Positions 44,601-56,800 of a stretch of 64,000 nt of DNA are shown here, one piece after another. Under the pieces are notes generated by a model. That model ran no database searches, was not told the DNA's origin, and saw only the letters and a program-made list of their open reading frames with translations. How positions within the stretch are numbered: the first letter of the stretch is position 1; each line of letters starts with the position of its first letter. The DNA is from Beroe forskalii (taxonomy: Eukaryota; Ctenophora; Nuda; Beroida; Beroidae). The translations under genes and the position numbers were made by a program. The stretch lies in the NCBI GenBank assembly GCA_011033025.1, contig WFMF01000388.1, positions 106,219-170,218 on the forward strand, in the 5' to 3' direction.

Positions 44601-44884
44601 TCATTATTTTTCTGATTTATTATAAAGTTTTTGCAACACGATTGAAAAATAATTTCATTGCCTACTTGAAGTTGCTAACGCCTGCCACATATATATATAT
44701 ATTAACAACACGCATTATATATAGTAAGATAAGATAAGTCCTAGTTCAAATTGATAAAGAATTTAATAAATCTTGATAATGATTTCAAACAATGCAATAT
44801 TTCAACTGAAGGCTTATGACACGATGAGTAGATAGATGTTTTCATGGTAGTCACCAGTGTCATGAATACTGACACAAGTACACA

Positions 44885-45660
44885 CTACACAACTGGAGAG
44901 TATACTCATACTGACAGTGACACCAGTGTCAAGTACACTGACACCAGTGTCAAGTACACTGACACCAGTGTCAAGTATACTGACACCAGTGTCAAGTATA
45001 CTGACACCAGTGTCAAGTATACTGACACTGACAGCGAAACCAGTGTCAAGTATACTGACACCAGTGTCAAGTATACTGACACTGGCAGCGACACCAGTGT
45101 CAAGTATGCAGAAACCAGTGTCAAGTATACTGACACCAGTGTCAAGTATACCGACAGCGACACCAGTGTCAAGTATACAGATACTGTCACCAGCGTTAAA
45201 GTATACTGACACCAGTGTCAATAATATTAATACTGACACCAGTGTCAAGTACACTGACACCAGTGTCAAGTATGCTGACACCAGTGTCAAGTACACTGAC
45301 ACCAGTGTCAAGTATACTGACACCAGTGTCAAGTATACTGACACTGACAGCGAAACCAGTGTCAAGTATACTGACACTGGCAGCGACACCAGTGTCAAGT
45401 ATGCTGACACCAGTGTCAAGTATACTGACACTGGCAGCGACACCAGTGTCAAGTATGCTGACACCAGTGTCAAGTACACTGACACCAGTGTCAAGTACAC
45501 TGACACCAGTGTCAAGTATACTGACACTGACAACGACACCAGTGTCAAGTATTCTGACACTGACAGTGACACCAGTTTTAAGTATAGTGACACCAGTGTC
45601 AAGTATACTGACACCAGTGTCAAGTATTATGACACTGACAGTGACACGTGTCAGATTATA
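44885..45660. repeat. 21-bp minisatellite, open in several frames
   Basis: The unit is GACACCAGTGTCAAGTATAC plus T, interrupted by GACACTGACAGCGA variants, over about 35 units. Because 21 is a multiple of three, frames on both strands stay open for more than 200 codons with 7-residue periods (SVKYTDT on +, VSILDTG on minus). GACACCAGTGTC is almost a palindrome. Confidence 0.92.
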
Positions 45661-46394
45661 TTTATATCTGGACAGTGTCACCATCCGATTCACTTCAAAT
45701 CGCGTCAACAAGTCCAGTCAGAATCAATTAATGATAATAGTGATCAAAATCTACAATATAGACATTACTCTGATGTAAATTAATCTGAAATAAATTTGAA
45801 TAAAGAATTTTCTTCTGTAAATTCACGCGGTCATAAAAGGAGTACTTTGCTTAAAACTTCATAATATAATTATGCAATAAACAATATGAATAAATTTTGG
45901 TAAAATAAAGATTCTGGGAGATTCTGGTCACTGTTTGCCCGTCAACGCCCCTTTTGGAACCCTAATTAATGATTGGTATCACTTTGGTATCACTTTGTGC
46001 CTCCTTCATGCCCAAACGGGATATGAAGGATGTAAAAAAGGAGGACAAGGGAGAGCCCTTGTAGCGCGCACTACCAAAAAAAGGAGCAAAGAAGGTATTG
46101 AACTTGAAGGAGTCGTCCACAAGGCATCCAATGACCAAGATTTTTCTGAAATTTTTCAAAATACTTTGCCTAAAGTAAATTCAAGCAAAAAATCAAAACA
46201 TTTACGGCTTGTATCATACTATCATAACAAACCATCCAAACTGATTGAAATAATCGTACTAATTTTCAATTCATTAGATTTATAAATAATTAAATGGAAT
46301 TGTCAAAGTTTTATTCCTCTCCGTCAAACTCCAAGTCATGAATTCATGAGAGTGATTTGATATCAAAATGCATGCCTGAAAGTGTAATAAAATA

Positions 46395-49300
46395 GTCCAG
46401 GGTCGAAATAGAATAGTCCAGGGTCGAAATAGAATCCCGTGCATAAAGAATGTTAATAAGGAGTTAGGACCGGTTTTGGGTATTTTTGACTATGCTGAAT
46501 CGATCTAGCTATGCCGGCATTTTTATTTTAATGACGTCACCCATTTAGGGCCACACCCATTTTTGTCCTATCGCAAACCAAATTTACGCACTAGAAAAAT
46601 TATTCTCTAGCTAATATGGGGTGTAGGGTATCAAACTAGTGGTTTTTTGGGACGAGAAACACGATGCAACCATCAGTTTTGCTCTAAACTGGTCCTGTGA
46701 AGAGTCTCGGGTGACCACGCCCATTTTGGACTAAGCGCGATTGCCAAATTAACAAGTTTTTGATTCTAAAACATGGTTGGCATGTAGGGTATCAAACTAG
46801 TGGTTTTTGGGACGAGAAACACGATGCAACCATCAGTTTTGCTCTAAACTGGTCCTGTGAAGAGTTTCGGGTGACCACGCCCCTCTTTGGCCTAAGCGCG
46901 ATGGCCAAATTTTCAAGTTTTTTATTCTAAAACATGGTGGGCATGAAGAGTATCAAACTAGTGGTCTTTTGGGACAAAAAACACGAAGCAACCATCTGTT
47001 TTGCTCTTAACTTGTCCTGTAGATAGTTTCGGGTGACCACGCTCCTCTTTTGCCTAAGTGCGATGGCCAAATTTACAAGTTTTTGATTCTAAAACATGGT
47101 AGGCATGTAGGGTATCAAACTAGTGGTTTTTTGGGACAAGAAACACGATGCAACCCTCAGTTTTGTTCTTAACTGGTCCTGTGAAGAGTTTCGGGTGACC
47201 ACGCCACTCTTTGGCCTAAGCACGATGGCCAAATTTAAAAGTTTTCGATTGTAAAATATGGTTGGCATGTAATGTAGGGAATCAAACTAGTGGTTTTTAG
47301 ACGAGAAACGTGATAAAACCATATTTCCACCCTGCTGATGTTGCTGACTCAAATGCTGATGAGTGCTGAAGTCCGATTCAAGATAAAGGATGCACCACCA
47401 CCACCAGCAACCACAGAATCTACTGTGCCATGACGGGACCTTTGCCTTCTGGCACTCTCAACCACCTCCTCTCTGAAGATGCTCTGAAGAAAGTAGCTCA
47501 ACGTGCCAGACGGAAGCAGAACCCACGTCCCAGAGCCCCTCCAACCCTTGGTGACCTGGAACCACATGACAATTTATCAGTTCCTAACAGAGAGTGTCAT
47601 CCCAGCACAGATTTTTAGGATTTTGAAGTTCCCCAGGAGCTCTTCTACCAGAAGCTCCCCAGGAACTTTCTAACCAGCTCTTCATCCTGCTTCTCATCTT
47701 GCTCTTCGTCATGCAGAGCTCCTTTCGTAGTCAGATTACAGATTCTGTGGCCTCCCTACAATCTAAATCCTCCTCATCCGCAAAGGCACAAAGATGCTGT
47801 TATCTACCTGGAGGCCTTCCAGCCCATTCCTGCCAACTGCCCCATCATGGATCCTCATCCTGAATCCTCATGTGCTGGACTTCGAGAAGGCTAACAGATC
47901 CTCCCTCTCCTCTATCTTCTAAATGGAATATCACAAAAATGATTGTAAACAAAATTTTCAGGTCGGTCGTATACCTAATTACTAATAACTCCTCATGAAT
48001 GGAAATAGTATTAGTTATGCTATGTGACTTGGATGAACAGGTAGAAGCTGCTGACCTGTTTTTTCGTTGTCGACCTCCTACTATAATAGGAGACTGGAGA
48101 CGTGTTTATAGGACACGGGGTCAACTTCTGATGGATGTCGTGGATGGGTGCTCCTATATTAGTAATATATTGAGTCTGCTGTTCCTTCAAGGACTTTAGA
48201 AATTCCGCACTGAAGGATGCTGAAAGCTGATGAAGCTGTTTTAGTACACTTTAAAAGCATTTTGGTGGTCCTGGTGGATCCCTGAGGATGACATGGACAT
48301 TCAACATGAGGGAATGTGAAACATTGCAATTGGCTATATCATCTGAGTGTGCAATCCATGTTGATTCATAGTAGTGCTGGATGGGGAGCTGGTCAGGAAT
48401 GAAGGAGGTTGAGAAAGGTCTGTAAGTTTCAACCTAGGACGAAGGCAGGGCAGCAAGCTCCTTAACACGAACCTTTCACTCAGATATTGTAGTCTCAGGT
48501 CGATTTAGGATTATGAGCGATTATAAGGTCGCAGCAGCAATATTGGTGTATGGAATAATTCGACTGAGTAGTTATTTAAGTTTGTGAAATATCTGTTAAA
48601 TTGTGTTTGACAAATACAAGAATGACTTTGTTAGTTCCATAAATTTTGATAGGTATAATTATTCTCGATTTTGCTTTATACTGGTCATTGGATATATTCA
48701 GTCTTTGTTCTTCTGCAAAAAAGGTGTTTTGTGCAAAAGAACCGGTCGAAATGTAAGAATTGCCTGTGTTAGCTATTAGTGTCACCACTTATGGACAAGA
48801 TAGAGGATGCAGAACTTTCCTCTAAGATTTGCCAATGGCTTTTGTCTGCAAGTTCAAATGATCTCGATCAAAAACTTGTAAATTTGGCCATCGTGCTTAG
48901 GCCAAAGAAGGGCGTGGTCACACGAAACTCTTCACAGGACCAGTTAAGAGCAAAGCAGATGGTTACATCGTGTTTCTTGTCCCAAAAACCACTAGTTTGA
49001 TACCCTACATGCCAACCATGTTTTAGAACCAAAAACTTGAAAATTTGGCCATCACGCTTAAGCAAAAAAGGGGTGTGGTCACCCGGAACTCTTCACAGGA
49101 CCAGTTTAGAGCAAAACTGATGGTTGCATCGTGTTTCTTGTCCCAAAAAATCACTAGTTTGATACTCTACATGCCAACCATGTTTTAGAATCAAAAACTT
49201 GAAAATTTGGCCATCGCGCTTAAGCAAAAGAGGGGCGTGGTCACCCGAAACTCTTCACAGAACCAGTTTAAAGCAAAACTGATGGTTGCATTGTGTTTCT

Positions 49301-49549
49301 CGTCCCAAAAAACCACTAGTTTGATGCCCTACACCTCCTATTAGCTAGAGAATAATTTTTCTAGTGCGTAAATTTGGTTCGCGATAGGACAAAAATGGGC
49401 GTGGCCCTAAATGGGTGACGTCATCAAAATAAAAAATGCCGGCATAGCTAGATCGATTCAGCATAGTCAAAAATACCCAAAACCGGTCCTAACTCCTTAT
49501 TAACATCATTTATGCACGGGATTTATATATTGACCATTTCGACCCTGAC
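46395..49549. mobile_element. Fold-back DNA element family A, copy 2 (3.15 kb, no LINE)
   Basis: Its structure is the same as copy 1 and it is closely similar throughout. The left terminus is locally duplicated: AGTCCAGGGTCGAAATAGAA occurs twice (46394 and 46415). The right end CCCTGAC at 49549 is followed by TA. Subtracting the LINE from copy 1 leaves 3161 bp, almost exactly this length. Short shared open frames (such as 47430-47618) carry a one-codon difference but match no transposase. Confidence 0.85.
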
Positions 49550-50249
49550 TATATTGGCACTTGCAAAACACGAAGGTATTTAACCTCCAAAATCCAAATC
49601 CAATCCGAAGTCCCTTCCCGCTCCAGTGACAAAAGTGAAAAACTACCTTGAATTGAGTCTTCACGCCGAAAACATAAAACAACACCTACTTACGGATGAA
49701 ATTGAAATAACGGCTGTTTCTTATCATGTCAATTGTCAGGATAATAAGGTGGTGTGGTCAATTGATGGGCTTACGTGGATGTCGCAAGTTGTGAAACTTC
49801 CACACGACCACCATTTGTACGTGCGTGATACTGATTTAACTGTTAACAATAACAGGATATTGATAACACATACATACATGGTACCGTGCGTCTCGAAAAT
49901 TTTAGAACGGTTCTCATTTCCTGAACTCGCGACCATTGCGTGATGCAATCAGGATATTCAAGAATATTCGCAGCTGCCTTGATTAAAGTCCACTGTTGAT
50001 CAGGATGTGCGATATAATGGGATAACATTCAACCGCGTATTTACACGTGTGTCTAAGTGTCTAGTCCGTCCAAGTAATAAACATAACATAAATGCAACGC
50101 ATGCAGCAATGGTTTGAAACGGGTCAGTGTTAATTCGAATTGAGATCAAAACATGATGGGGGTATAATCAGTCTGGGGTATGATGAGAGTCTTCTTGGTG
50201 TATCTGACCGGATAGCCGGTCTAATACCCGGCTAGGTGGTATTAGGAAG

Positions 50250-50803
50250 TCATTTCGCTAGCTCCTGTACTATGTAACCTTCATTTATCAGCTGATTCTT
50301 TTGGCCTTGAGTCAGCTGGCCCGGATGTATTGTGATGACCTGGAATGAGGGGGATAAGTTAGACTTAAAGCTTATAGGACAAAAGCTGACTTAGCAACTC
50401 AACTTGAAAACAAAGTTAATAGATGTTTGAGGATTAAAGACCATTGAAAATAATATGAGGTGCACGAAGTTCAAGTTTTACCTCGAATGTGTCCTCCTGA
50501 GTTTCTGTGATCTCGATGATTCCAGCAGTAACCGTGTTCATCCTGATTTCCTCCAATTCCGATCCACTATCTTCACTTCCTACCAAGGAACAGTTGTTAA
50601 AATACTTTTTCTTGATTCCTTGAACAACAGCGAAAATCAGGTGTGACCCGAAACATGAATAATACAAAAAGGGAATTATTAAGAAATTTCAATCGTACAG
50701 CTGCGATCAGACCAAACTAAGCCACTCTCAGAGTCAATGGATCCTAACCTGGACTATGTCTTGTTCCAGGAATGTAACTGTCTTCATCAGTGTCCGTGGG
50801 TGG
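50250..50803 (-). CDS. ADD: Adducin last three exons
   Basis: Exons 50803-50749, 50579-50482 and 50339-50250 encode PPTDTDEDSYIPGTRHSP, then an acidic Ser/Glu stretch, then VITIHPGQLTQGQKNQ and a stop (TGA at 50252-50250). The basic MARCKS-related domain that ends vertebrate adducins is absent. These exons are tied to the gene by phase and spacing, not by identity to known adducins. Confidence 0.8.
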
Positions 50804-53800
50804 CTGAGGAGAGAGAGAGAGAGAAAAGTTTTAGAAGATTCATGTTCTGAAACACTGGAATGTCTCACTACGATTCAAATGGTAGACCAAAATGGGAATT
50901 AAAAAGGTGCTGGCAAATAATCAAATATTTCAAACATGCAATAAATCATGTTCATGACTGAGACACTTTGTCAATCACTATCAGTCGACATCCGTTATTG
51001 ACAAGATGATACAATTTTAATCGTTTGTGACACACAATCGAAGCCACTGATGCACAATGCTCAATAATGCAGATTGATGAACCCGAAATCAATCCCATGA
51101 ATCATCACCACACCAGGCTGTATCCTCAATCCTGCTTGATATAAGACCTGATGACGTAAATCTTCTGGTGAGGCAGGTTGTGCTGTTTGGGGGCCTTCAC
51201 TTCCATTAACAGGGTCCATCTTCGAACGCTTCATATTGGGTCGTCCAGCGAACGACGCGTCGTCAGCAGTGCTTCCTTCTCCCAATGAAAAGTAGGGATT
51301 TTCTGAATCGTAAGGGGTCTCTCCTTCGCCCATGGAAAAGTACGGGTTTTCTGAGTCGTATTCATAAGGATTCTCTCCTCCCAGGGAAGAATAGGGGTTG
51401 TCTGGGTCATAAGGATTCCCTCCCATAGAAGAATAAGGGTTTTCTGGGTAGTCAGAACGGCCCCTCTCCATTCTTGAGAGAGGGTCTTCTGTGTCTAAAG
51501 TACTTCCTCCTTCCCTTTGATCGTCAGGATTTTCTAAGTCGTCAGGGTTCCCTTCAACCGTTGTAGAGTGAGGGTCTTCTTGGTCAGCAGTGCTTGTTCC
51601 TTCCAAAGCAGAATTCTCTGGGTCCTCAGGATTTCCTCCATCTATTGTAGTGTCACCCTGTGCTCGGTTGTGCACGTGAATATCTCTTGCGGAAAGGGAA
51701 ATCCATTTGTGCACAAACTTGGTTAATGAACTATCATATTTTTAATAATTTACCCTGAAAGCAATATTATATCCAGTATCCACATATACATTATACATCA
51801 CACATATACATCACACATATACATCACACAAAATGTACATTGTACACTGTACAAAATACATTACATCTACACTCAGACAATACAACACAAATTTCAGGAA
51901 TACATCTAACTCACAGCATCCTGCACATCATCTATAGTATCCATCTCGACTTGGGGCAACTCGTCGTCTCCCAGCGAGCTAGCCTCAGCCAAGGGGTCTT
52001 CGTCTGTCTCGGAAGGCACGGTCTCCTCCAGCATGCCCGGAGGAAGAGTGGACCTGTCTACTTCAGGACCAGATGAGGAGGATGAGGAGGACTGGGGAGA
52101 GAATGGGTGTTAGAAAGGATGAGTGGCGCGCGCACACACGGATTTTGAACGAGCTTTCGGTGCGACTGAGTCACGCACAAACACAATAATGGACAAATAT
52201 TGAACAATTTTTCTCTCGTTGATTTCAAATTACATTTCTTTAAGAAATAAAACACTGACCTCGTCACTTAGACTCTCAACCATGGGCTCGTCCGATCTCC
52301 CACCATCTGAGCTCGGGTTCTCAACATCACTGCTACTGTCCTGAGGTGAACGTGATACGTTAGGAACATGATTCTTTGGAGACGCGATATTCAGATGAGA
52401 CTGAGTGATTGGGACCAATTCTGTAAATTTAGATATTATTTGGATTGTGATAATAGAATACAAAAATGATGCTTCAACGTTTCTATCCGGATATCCAACA
52501 ATTAACACACTGATACAGGGAACGAAGAACATTGATCTTTTTTGATTGGACTAATTAATGATAAGCACATATTATGGTAACATCTATTTGTGTTTTATAA
52601 CACAAAGATCTATGTTGCCCAAATAGTGCTATACATTAAGTTGTTGAAAATGATTTAGTACAAAATATTATGCGCGTAAAAATTCAGGAACAAAGGAGCT
52701 AAGGAAGGGATTTGATCAATCAGAAATCATCATGAATTTGATCGATGAGAAATCATACTGATACGACAAGAATGTCGGAAATAGTAATATTCACAACCAT
52801 TACTTATACAGTACGAATATTAAAGTTGATTCAGGTTGATTCAGCATAATTACGCGTATGAACATCCATTAGTTCTGGTAGCTGAGCCATGCCTGCCAAT
52901 AATCTCATATTTTCGCCTTGTCGAAATCACTGAATTAAATACAACTTTAGCAAAGTCACTTCCCCAAAATCACGCGTCTTGGTAATCGCTGAATCTACTG
53001 TCATGCAAAATCTATATAAAAAAGTTTCACCGCTCATTAGAAAATCTCACTCAGATGAAAAGGAAAAGGACATGCAAATCAAAAGGCGGCTCATGCACTC
53101 ATCTCTAGACATGATCTCGTGACACGGTCGAGATGAGGAGAGGATTAGAGGAAGAGAAGGTCACGAGGGAGATTAAAATCTGCACAGTTCACATTACACA
53201 AGAATCACAAAAGAAATAATTACGGGTTTGAAATCATTCCGCTCACACAAATAAATTGCAAGATTCACGTTTCACTTCCAAAAATCACGTTCACGAATCG
53301 AGTGTAAAACTTGGAAGAGGAAGATACAAACCACTTTTCATGAATATTTGATCACCACTGCGGATGACACACTGTCTCATATTGACAGAGCAGAGAGATC
53401 ATGTCTATGATAGAAAGCGAAGCAGGCATAAACACGACGTGTCTCGGACTCACGTTACTACTCAGCACCACATCACTCAGGACGGAAGGGGACGCCACGT
53501 CCACCAGACTGCTGCCCATGTCCGATCCCTCCACCGGAACTGGCACCCCATTGACAAACACCTCCTTTTCCACTTGGTGCTCTGGGATGAACTCCGCTAC
53601 GGGGGTCTCGTCATCTGACTTGGTGGAGTGGTAGCCTCCCTCCGTGGAGTCACTCCCATGACCATCTGACGAGGAACTGTCACTGCTCCTCCTCCTCCTC
53701 CCTTCATCTCCAGGACCCACGTCTGTGTAGTGACTGCTCAAGTCATCGTAGGGAGAGGACTCCCCTGAGGGAGACTTCCTGGGAGACAGCATGTTGTTGG

Positions 53801-56800
53801 GGTCGTCCCTCCCTCCGCGGGGCGTGTCAAATGGCGCCCCTGACGAGGACCTGCTTGAAGGCCGGGACCCATCGGAGTCTGGTCCGTGGTAGGGTTTGGA
53901 GGTTGGCTCACCAACTCGCTCCCCAGACGTATCGGGCTTCCTGGCATCCGATAGTAACCGAACTCCGCTATGCTCGGGGTCTGATGAGTCTCCTCCCTTA
54001 GAATCACCCTCCAAACTGCTATCTGAATCGTGGGGTGGAGATCCCTTCTGATCTGTGGGGAGAGGAGGTCGGGATGGAGGCATGTCATCGTCTGATCCAC
54101 TGGAACGATCGTCTCTGGAGTCCAGGGGTGGAGGGGGACGAGAGGGGGGCATGTCTTCGTCAGGAGACTCGTTGGAGGATCTACTGGAGCTGTGGCTGGA
54201 TGATTTACTGCCCCTCTTCTTGGGGCGACGTTTCTTTGCGTCCACTGGGAGGGGAGGTCGGGAAGGAGCATCATCTCCGCTGATGGAGTGAGATGAGCCG
54301 CTAGACGAGTGACTATACGATAATCTGGTGGTCCTGGTGGTTCTCTTTGTGGTGGTGGTTTTCTCAGTGGTCTCGAGTTCAGTGCCAATTAGGGGTAAGG
54401 GGGGCCTTGGGGGAGGAGGTCCTTGATCCTCCGGTTCACTTTCTCCTTTGGGCTTCTTTTTCTTACGTCTCCGAGTGCTAGAACCACAGGAGCTGCCACC
54501 AGATCCTGTGAGGAGATCGCAGATTTAGTGAAGAGATCATTACGTTCGTACCAACCTCGGCTTTGGAGGAGTACTCTGCCTGCATTTCTTCTAACTGCCT
54601 CTCGATTTCTTTCATCCGGTTGCTAACTTCTGTTATATCGCCTTGTTGGAATCTTGTTATTTCTTAGATATCAAAAATAAATATCGAAAAAGCACTGAGG
54701 AATCTTATTAAAATGCAGCAGGTTATAATAACGGATTTAAATATCCCAGCGACAATTGAGGATACTATTTCAGCTATTTTAAAGTATCAGTTACGACTCA
54801 AAAATCATAGTATGGTCTACAAATACACTCTCTGACGCCACACTGAAACTGTCCTCTGTCGTTTATTCTTCTAAACACAGATGACACACTCTCAACACAA
54901 GACTTACTTGAGTGAGATTGGGAGGAGGAATGTAGGGAGTCGTTGGAGGCCTTCTCATGTCCGGGTCTTGGTCCCTGTCAGTCAGTGTGTTATTACACGA
55001 ACACAAGACACATTCCCCACCAGGGCTGCTAAACATGTCTCATGTCCTAAACATGTCTCATCCCCTACTAGGACATCCTAACACATAGTTCCACCCTTCA
55101 ATATCAGTATACAGACAGAGGAGGGATAGCAGTTGCTTATTAATAGTCATGTAAAGGTTAGTTGATTGATTTTGAAGGAAGATGATCTACATTAATTGTA
55201 GTTTACCTACATTAAAATAGGGATTTAACAGCAGATAATCAATTCAAGAGGGATCGAATTCATTGATTAAGAAGATAAGGAATTTTAGCACACTTTTCGC
55301 TGTTAAATTAAGACTTTGGTTGCTAATAAAGTGCTTCATTAGTTTAAGCAAAGTGGGGTGAGGCAGCTTGCCCAATGAAGGAATATTGAATTAATATGAA
55401 TAAATGTAATATGAATAGAAGAATTCTCATTTACAATTCCATAAGATAATCAATCAGCATGCATTAAAAGAATTTATTCAGCATATTATTGTGATAATAT
55501 AAAATGGGTTTAGTCAGATCCTATAACATAAAATAAAATTACTGAAAATAAACAGCTAGATTATTAAAATACAAATGAGTTTAGTAGTGATTATAGAACG
55601 CTATGCTATTCAAGTATTGATAAAACGAGTAATAAATATGCTTTTGGCTAAAACACGAAAACAAACAAAAAACAAGACCAGCTAAGTTTGATAAGTTATG
55701 TAACCGAACTATAAAAAGGTAATAAATTCAGCTAAGAATTTAAAGCGCTAAAAGCGTGATAAAGCGATAGAGCAAGATAATAGTAATACAGCACTTACAC
55801 TCAACACATCACAGTACAGTCTGCTTCCAAATTACCTTGTCAGGCTTCCTCCGTGGCTCATCAGGCGGTGAGATTCTCTGCTCCACAGGTACAGGGTTCT
55901 TGAACCAAGCACTGCGCTGGTTCGCTACGTCACTCCTGTTGCTGTCACTAGGTGGTCCGTCCATGCCTGGGACTATGGGAGGGTACTGTACAGCAGGGTA
56001 GGTTGGCATCTGGTCCTTGAAGACGGAGGGGGTCTTGTAGGGGTAGCCCGTGTTCATGCCATCGTTATCCAGCATCCTCATGTAGGACTCGAACTCTAGC
56101 TCGCCTGGACCGTACTGAGAGGGAGGGGGTTCGAACAGTTTAATCATTGTGTGAGTCATTCATTCTCTCAGTGGACCCTTAATGAGCATGGTTGGTGAAT
56201 GCTGCAGTTTCTTTCTCGTGAGTGTTTGAAGTTTTCGAGCGGTTGATCTATAAATAGGGCGTGATTTACATTCTCCATCTCGAATCTCAATCACGTGAGC
56301 CATCATGAAATTTTCCTCTGAAACCTAGCACTGTATTTCTTTCCATTTATACGTGACTGGGATCAAAGTGGAACGCAGACCGCAGTTTCCGAGAAACGGC
56401 ATATTATTCAAAAGTTGGGATATAGCCAAAAATTAAATTAGTCTTTTGCGCGCAATATAATCGAAATTTTGCGCTATCCGCCAAAGTAAAATATCTGGGC
56501 CGCGTACGTAAAATTTTCCTAAATTTAACATTTTTTTTCAGAAAATTGCCAAAATCTACGGTGGGACAGCTTTGTCTTATGACGTTACCTGAATCTGATA
56601 AGACTTGCAAATAAACATATAAAATTTGGAGACTGGTTAAATTACGTTTGGTAGGACGTTCTGTCAATTTGAAGTCAATCAACGGGTCAAAGATGTAGAA
56701 AAATAGAAAGGTTTTGTGGGCAAAACTTCCTCAGTGATTGTACACTCCTGTGATTGTACACCCCGGCGAATGTACAATCTAGAGAATGTACACTCCGGTG

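Noticed and set aside
44814-45783. Long open frames on both strands
   Set aside because: They are produced by the 21-bp minisatellite, whose period is a multiple of three; no start context, splice sites or conserved domain.
49626-49943. 105-codon + strand frame
   Set aside because: No domain, no neighbours, no splice support; it lies between the fold-back element and adducin's 3' end.
51658-51714. Upstream Met as start of the NPY-repeat protein
   Set aside because: The acceptor ending at 51658 gives a phase that fits adducin on both sides, so this is read as an internal exon rather than a separate gene.
53364-54291. Plus-strand frames opposite the adducin serine-rich exon
   Set aside because: Shadows of the minus-strand coding exon.
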